From: an uncultured bacterium
GTDB lineage: Bacteria; Actinomycetota; Coriobacteriia; Coriobacteriales; Coriobacteriaceae
NCBI GenBank assembly: GCA_905214105.1
Contig: CAJMKK010000003.1
Span: 1-64,000, forward strand
Length of the DNA stretch: 64,000 nt
Reading direction: 5' to 3'
Translations under genes and position numbers: made by a program
Shown: one piece after another, positions 36,256-46,760 of the stretch
Numbering within the stretch: position 1 is the first letter of the stretch
Layout of the letters: the number at the start of each line of letters is the position of its first letter
The notes under the pieces: generated by a model
Databases searched by the model: none
The model's input: only the letters and a program-made list of their open reading frames with translations
Told to the model about the DNA's origin: nothing

Positions 36256-36932
36256 CACTCAAAATCTTCTTGACCCAGATCGACATACAAACTGCGCTTG
36301 CGAATGTAGCCGAGCACAGACTCGCTCGTAAGATAGCGCACGCTCATGCCGCGGGCAACTCGCTTACGAATGTTCGTCGAGCTGATCGCAAGCGCCGGAA
36401 TCTGAATATAGCGCACATCGAACGGCAGCCCCGACTCTTTGATTCGGGCACGCGCCGTATCGATATCAAAGCCCGGTCGCGTCGCCGCAATAAAGGTAGC
36501 AAGCTCAGCGATTCGCTCGGCATCATGCCAGGTCACAATATCGATAATCGCGTCGGCGCCCGTAATAAAGTAGAGCTTTACCTGCGACGGGTAAAAGTCA
36601 CGAAGGGCATGAAGCGTATCGGCCGTATAGGTTACGCCCGGACGGTCAATCTCGAACCGGCTCGCCAAAAAGGCCGGGTTCGCGGCGGTGGCGAGGACCG
36701 TCATGGCATAACGGTCCTCGGCAGGCGTCACCGGCTTGTCAAGCTTAAAGGCGGGAGAACCCGCCGGCATAAAGAGCACAGCGTCCAAGTCGAGCGACTC
36801 GCGCGCCTGCTCGGCAGTCACCAGGTGCCCGTAATGAATCGGGTCGAATGTGCCACCCATAATGCCAAGCCGAAACTCTTTGCCCTCTTTTATGGGCAGC
36901 TCGGGCAAACCGATTCCACCGCGCAGCGACAT
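36255..36932 (-). CDS. nadD: Nicotinate-nucleotide adenylyltransferase
   Basis: Adds AMP to nicotinate mononucleotide in NAD synthesis. The nucleotidyltransferase signature GIMGGTFDPIHYGHLVTAEQ begins near residue 24, after a short extension, and ISSTNIRKRVARG is the second motif. 225 residues. ATG at 36932 lies three bases after the obg stop. It overlaps yqeK, so both are coupled. Confidence 0.95.
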   Translation of the reverse strand: MSLRGGIGLPELPIKEGKEFRLGIMGGTFDPIHYGHLVTAEQARESLDLDAVLFMPAGSPAFKLDKPVTPAEDRYAMTVLATAANPAFLASRFEIDRPGVTYTADTLHALRDFYPSQVKLYFITGADAIIDIVTWHDAERIAELATFIAATRPGFDIDTARARIKESGLPFDVRYIQIPALAISSTNIRKRVARGMSVRYLTSESVLGYIRKRSLYVDLGQEDFE

Positions 36933-36935
36933 GGC

Positions 36936-38414
<1,479 letters not shown>

Positions 38415-38418
38415 CTAC

Positions 38419-38461
38419 AAAAAGAGGGAGACCCTTGAATCCTAAAACTCAAGTGCCTCCC
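38419..38461 (-). terminator. Terminator between rpmA and obg
   Basis: An imperfect 13-bp stem (38449-38461 with 38426-38438) and a T-run on the minus strand at 38423-38419. Probably partial, reducing obg expression relative to L21/L27. Confidence 0.65.
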
Positions 38462-38486
38462 ACATATGTGCTCTATGAAGGGTGAA

Positions 38487-38744
38487 TTACGCGTTCGCGA
38501 GCGGGCGTACGCTGACCCTGTGCTTGATACCCTTGTGGAACTCAACGGTACCGTCGACCAGCGCGAACAGCGTGTCGTCCTTGCCACGACCAACGTTCTC
38601 ACCCGGGTGGATGTGAGTGCCGTGCTGACGGACGAGAATCGTGCCCGTGGTTACCGTCTGGCCGGCATAGCGCTTCGTGCCAAGGCGCTGACCGCGGGAG
38701 TCACGGCCATTACGGGAGGAACCGAGTCCTTTTTTGTGTGCCAT
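38487..38744 (-). CDS. rpmA: 50S ribosomal protein L27
   Basis: Large-subunit protein whose N-terminus reaches the peptidyl transferase centre. 85 residues starting with [15 protein letters not shown], with [16 protein letters not shown] and [15 protein letters not shown]. There is no N-terminal extension of the kind removed by Prp protease in Firmicutes, and no prp gene lies between rplU and rpmA. ATG at 38744. Confidence 0.97.
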   Translation of the reverse strand: MAHKKGLGSSRNGRDSRGQRLGTKRYAGQTVTTGTILVRQHGTHIHPGENVGRGKDDTLFALVDGTVEFHKGIKHRVSVRPLANA

Positions 38745-38777
38745 TGTGTATACCTACTCTTTCGTTACGAGTGTAAT

Positions 38778-39152
38778 CTACTCGGCGACGGGAGCCTCGG
38801 CAACAGCCTCGGCCTCTGCCTTGACAGCCTTCTTGGCGCGGGACGTAGCCTGGACCTTCACGATCTTCAGCTTGGTGAGCTGCTGACGGTGACCCTTCAG
38901 ACGACGATAGCGCTTACGCTTGTGGAACTTGAAGACCAGCTGCTTCTCGCCCTTGAACTGCTCAACGATCTGAGCGGTAACCTTGGCCTTGGCCAGCTTG
39001 TCGGGATCGGTGACGATCTTCTTACCATCGTTGAGGAAGATGACCGGCAGGGTGACCTTGTCGCCCTCATTGCCCTCGATCTTCTCGACGGTGATGACAT
39101 CGTCGGTGGCGACCTTGTACTGCTTGCCGCCCGTGTTAACGATTGCGTACAT
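38778..39152 (-). CDS. rplU: 50S ribosomal protein L21
   Basis: Large-subunit protein. YAIVNTGGKQYKV at the start and FKFHKRKRYRRLKGHRQQLTKLKI near residue 80-100 are characteristic. At 124 residues it has a C-terminal Lys/Ala/Glu extension of about 20 residues beyond the typical core. ATG at 39152; an in-frame GTG/ATG extension to 39173 is not supported. A strong promoter lies at 39195-39223, within the end of the upstream gene. Confidence 0.96.
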   Translation of the reverse strand: MYAIVNTGGKQYKVATDDVITVEKIEGNEGDKVTLPVIFLNDGKKIVTDPDKLAKAKVTAQIVEQFKGEKQLVFKFHKRKRYRRLKGHRQQLTKLKIVKVQATSRAKKAVKAEAEAVAEAPVAE

Positions 39153-39194
39153 GTTTACTTGCCCTTCATGCATCAGTTAGTGCAACAGCCGAAT

Positions 39195-39223
39195 ATAGTA
39201 GCAGGCGAAAATACCCCCGTCAA
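39195..39223 (-). promoter_or_regulatory. Promoter of rplU-rpmA
   Basis: On the minus strand, TTGACG (39223-39218), a 17-bp spacer, TACTAT (39200-39195). It overlaps the stop codon of the upstream DUF2344 gene and would give a leader of about 35 nt. Confidence 0.75.
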
Positions 39224-40032
39224 CGAGTATGTGGAGCAAATCCACAAGTTCGCACAGGTATGGGGCTGACGAGTCGGCCCTCGTCGTCCTCGCATGCTTG
39301 ATTCTGACGCTCGACATCGTAGGAGCAGATGGTCACGAGGTCTTGCATACCGGTGGAAACAATAGGTGCATCCACGCCCGGGGTCAAGCCCTGCAACAAA
39401 ACATCAGCTGCAGAAAGCAAAATTTCCGGACGCATGGAGCCCTCGTTATCGGCATGGGTGTCGAGCATGAGCACTAAATGGTCCGGGCGCTCCCCCGCCG
39501 TGAGCTCATAGCCCACGAGCGTGTGATCCAAATCCAAGCGCTTGCTCTTTTTTCCGCGCGCGTAGTCGATGCCATGGTCCGCGCGCAGCGTGTCGATCGC
39601 ACGACGCACCTCGTCGGCGCTTACGGGCGCCTCGGGATCCAAGTGCAAATCAATGCGATACGACAAGCGCGTGAGCTGCGCCGTCAACGCTGGCGTGCGC
39701 ACGTCGATGTACGCCGCCTCGATGGGCGCCAGATCGGTCGGAGACGCCGCAGCCAGGCGCCCAAACGCCTCGTCGAGCGCCACGAACTCGGTCATAAACA
39801 GGTCATACCACTCGCAGGTCGACGACGTACCCACCGGTAGCGCCGAAGAGAAGCCCACGCGCATGTGCGGAGAAAAGCCCTGCGTGACGGCATAGGGAAG
39901 TCCCGCACGGCGCACAATGCGCTCAATGGTATGGATCACTTCGAGATGGCCCAGGTACTTAAGGCGATCGCGCTTGCCATAGCGAACACGAAGTCTAAAG
40001 AGCGTGGGGTTGTCGGTCAGGCGCTCACTCAT
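39220..40032 (-). CDS. Radical-SAM-associated protein, TIGR03936/DUF2344 family
   Basis: A 270-residue soluble protein of the family often fused to or located after the TIGR03960 radical SAM protein. The N-terminus RLRVRYGKRDRLKYLGHLEVIHTIERIVRRAG with YAVTQGFSPHMRVGFSSALPVG is the recognisable signature. ATG at 40032 overlaps the upstream stop by four bases, so both are made together. Function is not established; it probably works with the partner on tRNA or ribosome-related modification, by context with rplU-rpmA. The last 30 residues hold several cysteines of unclear role. Confidence 0.85.
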   Translation of the reverse strand: MSERLTDNPTLFRLRVRYGKRDRLKYLGHLEVIHTIERIVRRAGLPYAVTQGFSPHMRVGFSSALPVGTSSTCEWYDLFMTEFVALDEAFGRLAAASPTDLAPIEAAYIDVRTPALTAQLTRLSYRIDLHLDPEAPVSADEVRRAIDTLRADHGIDYARGKKSKRLDLDHTLVGYELTAGERPDHLVLMLDTHADNEGSMRPEILLSAADVLLQGLTPGVDAPIVSTGMQDLVTICSYDVERQNQACEDDEGRLVSPIPVRTCGFAPHTR

Positions 40033-41906
40033 GCGCGATCACCCATCAATACATTCTTGGCGTGGAGCGTGGGGCAGATTCCGCAGCCGGTGCACGACGT
40101 GCGGGTGCAGTCGGGAGTCGTGACGCCCTCGAGCGAGCGACGGTACTCGCGCTCGAGGAAGCCGCGCGTGCAGCCGGGGCTCACGTGCTCCCACGGCAGG
40201 CGCCAGTCCAACTCGTAAGGAAGGTGCACGAGCTCATTGAGGTCGATGCCGTTTTTGGCAGCAGCTTCCTTCCAATTATCGAGCGAGAAATGCTCTACCC
40301 AGGCGTCAAAGCGAGAGCCCGCGCGCCAAGCATCGATGATGACGGGCGTCATGTCACGACCGGCGCGGGAAAGCGCGGCCTCGATGAGCGAGGTCTCGGC
40401 ATCGTGGTAATGCACGCGGACGGCACGGTTGCGCACACTCGTGACAAGCAGCTTCTGGCGACGTTTGACGTCGTCGTAGTCGAGCTGCGGGCACCACTGG
40501 AACGGCGTGGCAGCCTTGGGAATAAAGACCGAAACCGAGATAGACACCGAGATCGAGCCGCGACGAGCCTTGGGCACCACGGAACGACCGAGCTCCAGCA
40601 CATGATCGGCCAGATTGGCGATGGCCACGATGTCCTCGTCGCGCTCGCCGGGAAGGCCCATCATGAAGTAGAGCTTCATGCGGTTCCAGCCGGCCTCGAA
40701 GGCCGCCTTGGCCGCACGGTCCAGGTCCTCCTCGGTCACGTTCTTGTTAATGATGTCGCGCATGCGCTGGCTGCCGGCCTCGGGCGCGAACGTCAGGCCG
40801 CCCTTCTTTTCGCCGGCGACCGACTCGGCCATATCCACGCCAAACGAATCCAGGCGCTGCGACGGAATAGACACGCGAATACCCGTATCCTCCAGGCGAC
40901 GGTTGAGCCTGCCGAGCACATCGCGAATGCAGGAGTGGTCGGTCGTGGAAAGCGAGGTCAGCGACACCTCGTCATAGCCGGTCTTTTCCAGACCCTGAAT
41001 CACCGACGAGACGATCTGATCGGCCGAGCGCTCGCGCACCGGGCGATACGTCATGCCGGCCTGGCAAAAACGACAGCCGCGGGCGCAGCCGCGCAGAATC
41101 TCGATAGACAGGCGGTCGTGGACCAGCTGCGCATAGGGTACGCACGACTGCGACAGCGGATTCGTGGCGCCGAAATCCTCGACGACGCGCTTGTAGACCA
41201 CGGTCGGAGCATCCTTGCCCTCACGCGGCACGGTGTAGCCATGCGGCGAGCAGGGCTCGTCGTGACGAACCTCATAGAGCGACGGCACGTAGTTGCCGGC
41301 AATGGATGCAAGCTGCTCAACAATCTGCGCGCGCGGGACTCCTTCGTCACGCAGGCGGCGATGCAGCTGGCAGGTCTCGAGCAGCGATTCCTCACCCTCG
41401 CCGATGAGGATGGCATCGAAGAAGGCCGCATACGGCTCGGGGTTGTACACCGAAGGACCACCGGCGATGATGATGGGGTCGTCTTCGCCTCGGTCGGCCG
41501 CTAACAGCGGAATGCCAGCGAGGTCGAGAGCCTCGAGGAAGTTCGTCACCGCCATCTCGTGCGGCACATGCATGCCGACGATATCGAACGAGGCCACAGG
41601 CGCCGCGCCCTCGAGCGACAGAAGCGGAATACCCGCCTCGCGCATGGCGTCACCCATATCGGGCCACGGCACATAGCCACGCTCGCAGGAGATGCCCTCG
41701 GCCTGGTTAAGGATGTTGTAGAGAATGGCGATACCCTGGTTGGGCAGACCGACCTCGTATACATCCGGATAAATCAGGCAGCAACGATAATCGGCATCGG
41801 CCTTGGAAAGCGTGCCCCACTCGTGATCGATATAGCGACTCGGCTTCTCGACCTTGGCGAGCAGCGGCTCAATTAAATGAAAACAGTCTTGGTATGGAAC
41901 GCGCAA
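40029..41906 (-). CDS. TIGR03960 family B12-binding-type radical SAM protein
   Basis: A 625-residue radical SAM enzyme. An N-terminal cobalamin-binding-like region (about 45-200) with CLIYPDVYEVGLPNQG precedes a radical SAM core whose cluster motif is ILRGCARGCRFCQAG (C-x3-C-x2-C). The C-terminus has a separate cysteine set (CTRTSCTGCGICP) that may bind another cluster. Start is TTG at 41906, six bases after AGGGG. It overlaps the DUF2344 partner. The reaction is unknown; the pair is widely conserved next to rplU-rpmA in clostridia-like genomes. Confidence 0.88.
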   Translation of the reverse strand: MRVPYQDCFHLIEPLLAKVEKPSRYIDHEWGTLSKADADYRCCLIYPDVYEVGLPNQGIAILYNILNQAEGISCERGYVPWPDMGDAMREAGIPLLSLEGAAPVASFDIVGMHVPHEMAVTNFLEALDLAGIPLLAADRGEDDPIIIAGGPSVYNPEPYAAFFDAILIGEGEESLLETCQLHRRLRDEGVPRAQIVEQLASIAGNYVPSLYEVRHDEPCSPHGYTVPREGKDAPTVVYKRVVEDFGATNPLSQSCVPYAQLVHDRLSIEILRGCARGCRFCQAGMTYRPVRERSADQIVSSVIQGLEKTGYDEVSLTSLSTTDHSCIRDVLGRLNRRLEDTGIRVSIPSQRLDSFGVDMAESVAGEKKGGLTFAPEAGSQRMRDIINKNVTEEDLDRAAKAAFEAGWNRMKLYFMMGLPGERDEDIVAIANLADHVLELGRSVVPKARRGSISVSISVSVFIPKAATPFQWCPQLDYDDVKRRQKLLVTSVRNRAVRVHYHDAETSLIEAALSRAGRDMTPVIIDAWRAGSRFDAWVEHFSLDNWKEAAAKNGIDLNELVHLPYELDWRLPWEHVSPGCTRGFLEREYRRSLEGVTTPDCTRTSCTGCGICPTLHAKNVLMGDRA

Positions 41907-41915
41907 AAGAAACCC

Positions 41916-42845
41916 CTAAGCAGCGAGATCGGATGCATCCTCGAAAGGACTCATAGGACGGGTAGCACCGGCGACCGTGGTCACCAGGTCACGAACGCGC
42001 GAGAACGTGGCAGCAGCGACCTCGTTGGCACGGCTGTAGTCCACATCGCGCTCGTAGAGCGACACGAGCGCGCGGCCCATGCCATAGGTACCCGCGGCGG
42101 CGGTAAGTGCCTTAACGGCAAACCCAATATGCGGCGTCTGCTTGACGAGCGCACGGGTGACCGCGCGGATCACAAGGCCGCCAGCAAGCACGCCCGCGAC
42201 CTCGTAGCCGCGCTCAGGCTTAATGCCGCGTCCAAAGACGGCAGCGAGCTCAAAGAGCATGCCCACCTGCGCCAACGCCATAACGGGATAATCGGCGCCC
42301 GGCAAAAACACCAGCGCACCGGTCGCCATATTGGTGAGCGCGCACGAGGTGATGATACGATTGGCCGCCGCGATGCGCATGAAGGTAAAGTTCGCCGCAA
42401 AAGCAGTTTCCTTGTCGGTGCGATCGAGAATCCAGCGGGCAAGCGTCTCGAGCAGATACGTTTTATCTGTTGCCGCTACCACGCCGAGCATGGGCGTGGA
42501 CTCCTCGATAAACGGCACCTCCACAGCAGACTCAGCAAGCACGCACACGGGCGCGCCGGCGATCACGAGCTCCTGCACGGCACTCTCCAAGCGGTCGGAA
42601 CCACACGAAAGTACCAGTACCACATCGGTATCGGTCTTTGGAGCAATTCGCTCCTCCCCCAGACGCTCGACGCGCACAATGCCCGAGGTCGTTTGCGGCA
42701 CAAAGGCGTCACGCACCGTCTCGGCGAGAAAGCGCGAGGCGGACGAATCCAGATAGACCGAGACGCGCACCGGCGTATCGGAATCCTTCTTAACGGACGC
42801 GCCCATCTTAAAAGCGCGGGTCAGCTTATCTACGGGAATTTTCAT
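41916..42845 (-). CDS. DUF697-like membrane protein
   Basis: A 309-residue protein not firmly identified. The first about 150 residues look soluble, with a degenerate nucleotide-binding-like pattern (DVVLVLSCGSDRLESAV) but no P-loop. Residues about 165-265 carry hydrophobic helices (ANRIITSCALTNMATGAL, MALAQVGMLFELAAVFG, VAGVLAGGLVIRAVTRALV), a pattern resembling the DUF697/YcjF C-terminal domain. ATG at 42845. It lies between rodA and the radical SAM gene, co-oriented with both, which suggests an envelope-related role; this is inference. Confidence 0.55.
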   Translation of the reverse strand: MKIPVDKLTRAFKMGASVKKDSDTPVRVSVYLDSSASRFLAETVRDAFVPQTTSGIVRVERLGEERIAPKTDTDVVLVLSCGSDRLESAVQELVIAGAPVCVLAESAVEVPFIEESTPMLGVVAATDKTYLLETLARWILDRTDKETAFAANFTFMRIAAANRIITSCALTNMATGALVFLPGADYPVMALAQVGMLFELAAVFGRGIKPERGYEVAGVLAGGLVIRAVTRALVKQTPHIGFAVKALTAAAGTYGMGRALVSLYERDVDYSRANEVAAATFSRVRDLVTTVAGATRPMSPFEDASDLAA

Positions 42846-42863
42846 AGCAAACCCCTCCAGCGG

Positions 42864-44090
42864 TTACGCGGCGCCCGAACGATGCCGCCATATGGATTGT
42901 ACGATACCCACCGTCAGCAGCTGAATCATCATCGAAGACGAACCGAAGCTAATAAACGGTAGCGGAATACCGGTAATCGGCATCATGCCGATGCACATGC
43001 CGATGTTTTCAAAGGTCTGGAACGCCCACATGCCAACGATGCCCACACACGATAGGCGCAAGAACAGCGACTCGCACTTAAAGGCGACGCGAATCGTCGA
43101 AAAGATCAGCAGCACGTAGAGGCACAGGAGCAAAAAGGAACCACAAAAGCCAAAGGTCTCGGACAGGAAGGCGAAGACGAAGTCGGTGTGGAACTCAGGC
43201 AGAAAGCCGCCGGCCGACTGCGTCGCATGGCCCAAGCCCTTACCAAAGAAGCCGCCCGAGCCAACGGCGATAAGCGACTGCTGCAGGTTGTAGGCATCGT
43301 CCGAATCGGCATTATCGGGGTCGATAAAGACCGTCAGACGGTTCATCTGATACTGCTTGATGAGCACATCGTGGCCGAGCAACGAATCAAAGACCGAATC
43401 GAGCGCCAGGACGAGGGCCACCAGGCCCACGAGCAGGGCCAGGGTCGACAGCACCCATTCGCGGCGTGCACCGCTCATGCAGATGACGATGGCGCCCGAG
43501 ACCAGCACGACCAGGCCCGAGCCCAGGTCGCCCATGGCGACGACGGCCAAAAACGGAATGGACAGCATGCCGCAGAGCTTGACGTAGTCGCGAACGGTAT
43601 CGATGCGACCGTTATACTGCGAGCCAAGCGTGGCGATAAAGAAGATGGTGATGAGCTTGGCAAGCTCAACCGGCTGGAATGTCAAGCCGATACCGGGAAT
43701 CTTGATCCAGCCCGTCATGCCCAGACCGCCTGTATAGGACAGACCCGGAATCTTGGGCGAGAAGATCACGATCAGGTCGATGACGAGCAACGCCGTCGAG
43801 AAATTGGAAATACCGCGCAGGTCGGTACGCCAGACCAGCACCGCCAGCACCGCCCCGATGCCAATTCCCAGAAGATGACGTGAGAACGAGGCATCGGCCT
43901 TAAACTGCGAAGCCGACCAGATAATGATGGCACCGTAGGCGACGAGCGCCACCGTAGCCACGAGCACACCGATATGCACCTTTTGGCGAAACGTGCCGCG
44001 CGAGGCCGAAAGTTGCTTGTTGACGCGGTCCAGGCTGCTGCGAGAGCCGGTCTTGGTTGAACGGAACAGATCCGCCGGAGAAAAATCCAT
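42864..44090 (-). CDS. rodA: Peptidoglycan glycosyltransferase RodA (SEDS family)
   Basis: Polymerises lipid II into glycan strands in the elongasome. The 408 residues have about ten membrane helices after a 35-residue cytoplasmic N-terminus. The SEDS signatures GWIKIPGIGLTFQPVELAKL, NLQQSLIAVGSGGFFGKGLG and TGIPLPFISFGSSSM are present; the conserved Asp lies in HTDFVFAFLSETFGF. ATG at 44090 lies nine bases after the PBP2 stop. It works with the PBP2 just upstream and with MreBCD. Confidence 0.96.
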   Translation of the reverse strand: MDFSPADLFRSTKTGSRSSLDRVNKQLSASRGTFRQKVHIGVLVATVALVAYGAIIIWSASQFKADASFSRHLLGIGIGAVLAVLVWRTDLRGISNFSTALLVIDLIVIFSPKIPGLSYTGGLGMTGWIKIPGIGLTFQPVELAKLITIFFIATLGSQYNGRIDTVRDYVKLCGMLSIPFLAVVAMGDLGSGLVVLVSGAIVICMSGARREWVLSTLALLVGLVALVLALDSVFDSLLGHDVLIKQYQMNRLTVFIDPDNADSDDAYNLQQSLIAVGSGGFFGKGLGHATQSAGGFLPEFHTDFVFAFLSETFGFCGSFLLLCLYVLLIFSTIRVAFKCESLFLRLSCVGIVGMWAFQTFENIGMCIGMMPITGIPLPFISFGSSSMMIQLLTVGIVQSIWRHRSGAA

Positions 44091-44099
44091 CGCAACCTC

Positions 44100-46169
44100 C
44101 TATCGAACCGAAGAATCGCCCGAGGCCGAAGAGGTATCGGGCTCGTCATAAATCACGCCGAGCACGTCGCGCACGACATGCATCGCGGTATCTGAGCCAC
44201 CGCCGCCCTGCTCCAGGACAGTAGCGATGACATACTTGGGATCATCGGCCGGTGCATAGGCGCAGAACCACGCGTATTCGTCCTCGCCGCTTTTCTCGCC
44301 CGTGCCCGACTTGCCGTATACCTGCGGCGTCAGGGTGCCAAAGTGAGCCGCCAGGGACGTCGATGCCGTGTATATCACGTCGTGCATGCCGTTGCGAACA
44401 AGAGTCAAATCCGAATCGCTGTTGATCTTAGCCTCCAGGCGCTTCTTCTTGCCCTTGCCGTTGTACTTATAGGCATCGCCGTCGCCATCGCGCGACACGG
44501 CAGATAAAAACACGTGAGGCACGTACTGTTTACCGCCGTTGGCAAGACCCATATAGGCGCACGCCATCTGCAGGGGCGTCACCAGGATGTCGCCCTGGCC
44601 GATAGCAATGTTGGTCATATCGCCGGCATTCCACTTGCGGTCCTCGGCAGATGCGTCGGTGAAGTACGACTCTTTCCACTCGGCATCGGGAATACGACCC
44701 GCGCCCTCACTCGGCAGATCGATACCGCAGGTCTTGCCTAGGCCCCAGCGACGAAAGACCTCCTGCAGGCCCTCGGAATGTTTCTCGTCATAAAAGAACG
44801 CCTTGCCCATGTCGTAGAAGACGGGGTCGCACGAGTTGGCGATACCCGACTGCAGCGTCATGGTGCCGTGGCCGGAATGCAGCCAGCAGTACTTGCCCCA
44901 CGACTTGCCCAGACCCGTCCAATAGCCCGTGCAGTTGGTCGTCTGCCCCGACGTGTAGGTTCCAAACTCAAGACCGGCCAGTGCCGAGAGCGGTTTGATG
45001 GTCGAAGCCGACATGTACTGTCCGCTAATGGCGCGGTTGAGCAGCGGGTGCGAACCCTTGTCATCATTGAGCTCGGTCCACACGTCATTTGAGACGCCGC
45101 CGATAAAGACGGACGGATCGAACTTGGGCTCGCTCGCCATGCCCAGGATCTCGCCATTGTTGGGATCGAGACACACCACAGCGCCGTTGCCGGCATTGCT
45201 GTAGCCAGTGGTCTTGGCAAGCTCGATAGCGCTCGCCAGTGCCGTCTCGCAGGCCTGTTGGATCTTAAGGTCGAGCGTGAGCTTAATGTCGGAGCCGGCC
45301 TTCGCCGGCACGGCGCCGGCCTGACCGGTCACATTGCCCGAGGCATCGACCTTGACGGTCTGCTCGCCACGAATACCCTGCAGCAGGTTTTCGTAGTAGC
45401 TCTCAACGCCCGCCTGGCCCACGATATCGCCCGACTGGTACGTAATCTTGCCAGCAGAAGCATCATCATCGCCAGAGGTTTTCTTATTCTGGGCCTCGAG
45501 CTGCTCGGAGGTAATGGTGCCGGTATAGCCCAAGATATGGCATGCCGTCTCGCCATATGGATACTGGCGCTCGGTACGCTCGGCAATCTTGACGCCCGGG
45601 AACTCGCCGGCATGCTCCTGAATATAGGCAACCGTGGAGCGACGGACGTCCGTCGCGATGGTATGCAGGCTCTGAGCGCCCTCTGTATTGTCCTGAATAT
45701 TGCGAAGGACCGCCACGTAAGGCATTCCAAGCACGTTGGCAAGATGGCGAACCAGAACCTCATCCTCCGCAAGGTCGCGGTAGGCCACGACAGCAAGTGA
45801 GGGACGGTTCTGGACAAGCGCCACGCCATTGCGGTCAAGGATGCGACCGCGCACAGCGGGAGTGGTAACAGTGCGAGTCTGATTGCTATTGGCCTGCTTC
45901 TCGTAATAGTCCGACGAGACCATCTGCATGCCCCACAGCTTGACGGCAAGCGCCGCAAACATCGCGCCCACACCCGTGGTGAGGATGGAAAAGCGGCCCT
46001 TAAAGGCGGTCGCCGCGGTATTGCCCTCGCCCTCGGTGGCGCGCGGGGCCGTTCCATGCTGCGTATCGTAGGTAAAACGGGAATCGCCACGACGCATGAT
46101 GACCAGCGCGACCACGATGGCCACAACCAGCACGATACCGGCGATAATAACCGTCAACTGGGAAGACAT
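44100..46169 (-). CDS. mrdA: Penicillin-binding protein 2 (class B transpeptidase)
   Basis: Cross-links wall peptides in the elongasome as RodA's partner. The transpeptidase motifs are SASTIKP (nucleophile Ser near residue 389), NSCDPVFYDMG as the second motif and GKSGTGEKSG as the third. The dimerisation/pedestal region (about 90-290) begins with RGRILDRNG. There are two hydrophobic segments at the N-terminus (about 6-26 and 60-80) instead of the usual one. 689 residues. ATG at 46169 after the mreD stop. In the order mreB-mreC-mreD-mrdA-rodA. Confidence 0.95.
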   Translation of the reverse strand: MSSQLTVIIAGIVLVVAIVVALVIMRRGDSRFTYDTQHGTAPRATEGEGNTAATAFKGRFSILTTGVGAMFAALAVKLWGMQMVSSDYYEKQANSNQTRTVTTPAVRGRILDRNGVALVQNRPSLAVVAYRDLAEDEVLVRHLANVLGMPYVAVLRNIQDNTEGAQSLHTIATDVRRSTVAYIQEHAGEFPGVKIAERTERQYPYGETACHILGYTGTITSEQLEAQNKKTSGDDDASAGKITYQSGDIVGQAGVESYYENLLQGIRGEQTVKVDASGNVTGQAGAVPAKAGSDIKLTLDLKIQQACETALASAIELAKTTGYSNAGNGAVVCLDPNNGEILGMASEPKFDPSVFIGGVSNDVWTELNDDKGSHPLLNRAISGQYMSASTIKPLSALAGLEFGTYTSGQTTNCTGYWTGLGKSWGKYCWLHSGHGTMTLQSGIANSCDPVFYDMGKAFFYDEKHSEGLQEVFRRWGLGKTCGIDLPSEGAGRIPDAEWKESYFTDASAEDRKWNAGDMTNIAIGQGDILVTPLQMACAYMGLANGGKQYVPHVFLSAVSRDGDGDAYKYNGKGKKKRLEAKINSDSDLTLVRNGMHDVIYTASTSLAAHFGTLTPQVYGKSGTGEKSGEDEYAWFCAYAPADDPKYVIATVLEQGGGGSDTAMHVVRDVLGVIYDEPDTSSASGDSSVR

Positions 46170-46182
46170 CTACGGGCCTCCC

Positions 46183-46755
46183 CTATTTGAGCTTGCGGGT
46201 CTTGGGCTTAAAGCGCATACCCGTCTGGCGTCCGCCACGCGCGGAGAATCCATAGCCGGACTGCGGCACGACGCCGGACATCAAAAACGGAATGGCAACC
46301 AGACCCGTCAGGATCGAGGACGGCAGTGCATGGCCGAAGATCGCCACGACAAAGCTCGTCTCCAAACCCATAAACAGCAAGATGATGCTGTAGATCACAT
46401 TAATGACGAGCGCGAAGGCGCCCACGGTGACGCCGCGCGCACTCGGGCTACCGCCCGTCTGACCGACGGCACTGTGCACCAGGGCAAAAGAACCCACGGT
46501 CAGCAGGAGCGACATAACGCCCACCGGCACGGCAGCGGACAGGTCATAAAACAAGCCGCTGCAAAAACCGCACACGACGGCACGGGTCGGGTCGCCCGAG
46601 AACACGCTTAGGCACACCAGGATAATCATGAAGTTGACGCGACCGCCCGCAATGGAGATCTGCGGTGCCAGGCCTGCCTGCAGCAGCACGCACACGATGG
46701 CGGCGATTACAAACGTGCGGGAGCTCATCCCCTGCTCGTGTAGATCCATGGACAT
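46183..46755 (-). CDS. mreD: Rod shape-determining protein MreD
   Basis: Small integral membrane protein of the elongasome. 190 residues with about five or six hydrophobic helices, a typical GRVNFMIILVCLSVFSG segment after the first helix and CGFCSGLFYDL. The sequence ends in a basic tail. ATG at 46755 follows AGGGGG, five bases after the mreC stop. The family is poorly conserved; identity rests on topology and on the position between mreC and mrdA. Confidence 0.88.
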   Translation of the reverse strand: MSMDLHEQGMSSRTFVIAAIVCVLLQAGLAPQISIAGGRVNFMIILVCLSVFSGDPTRAVVCGFCSGLFYDLSAAVPVGVMSLLLTVGSFALVHSAVGQTGGSPSARGVTVGAFALVINVIYSIILLFMGLETSFVVAIFGHALPSSILTGLVAIPFLMSGVVPQSGYGFSARGGRQTGMRFKPKTRKLK

Positions 46756-46760
46756 GCCCC

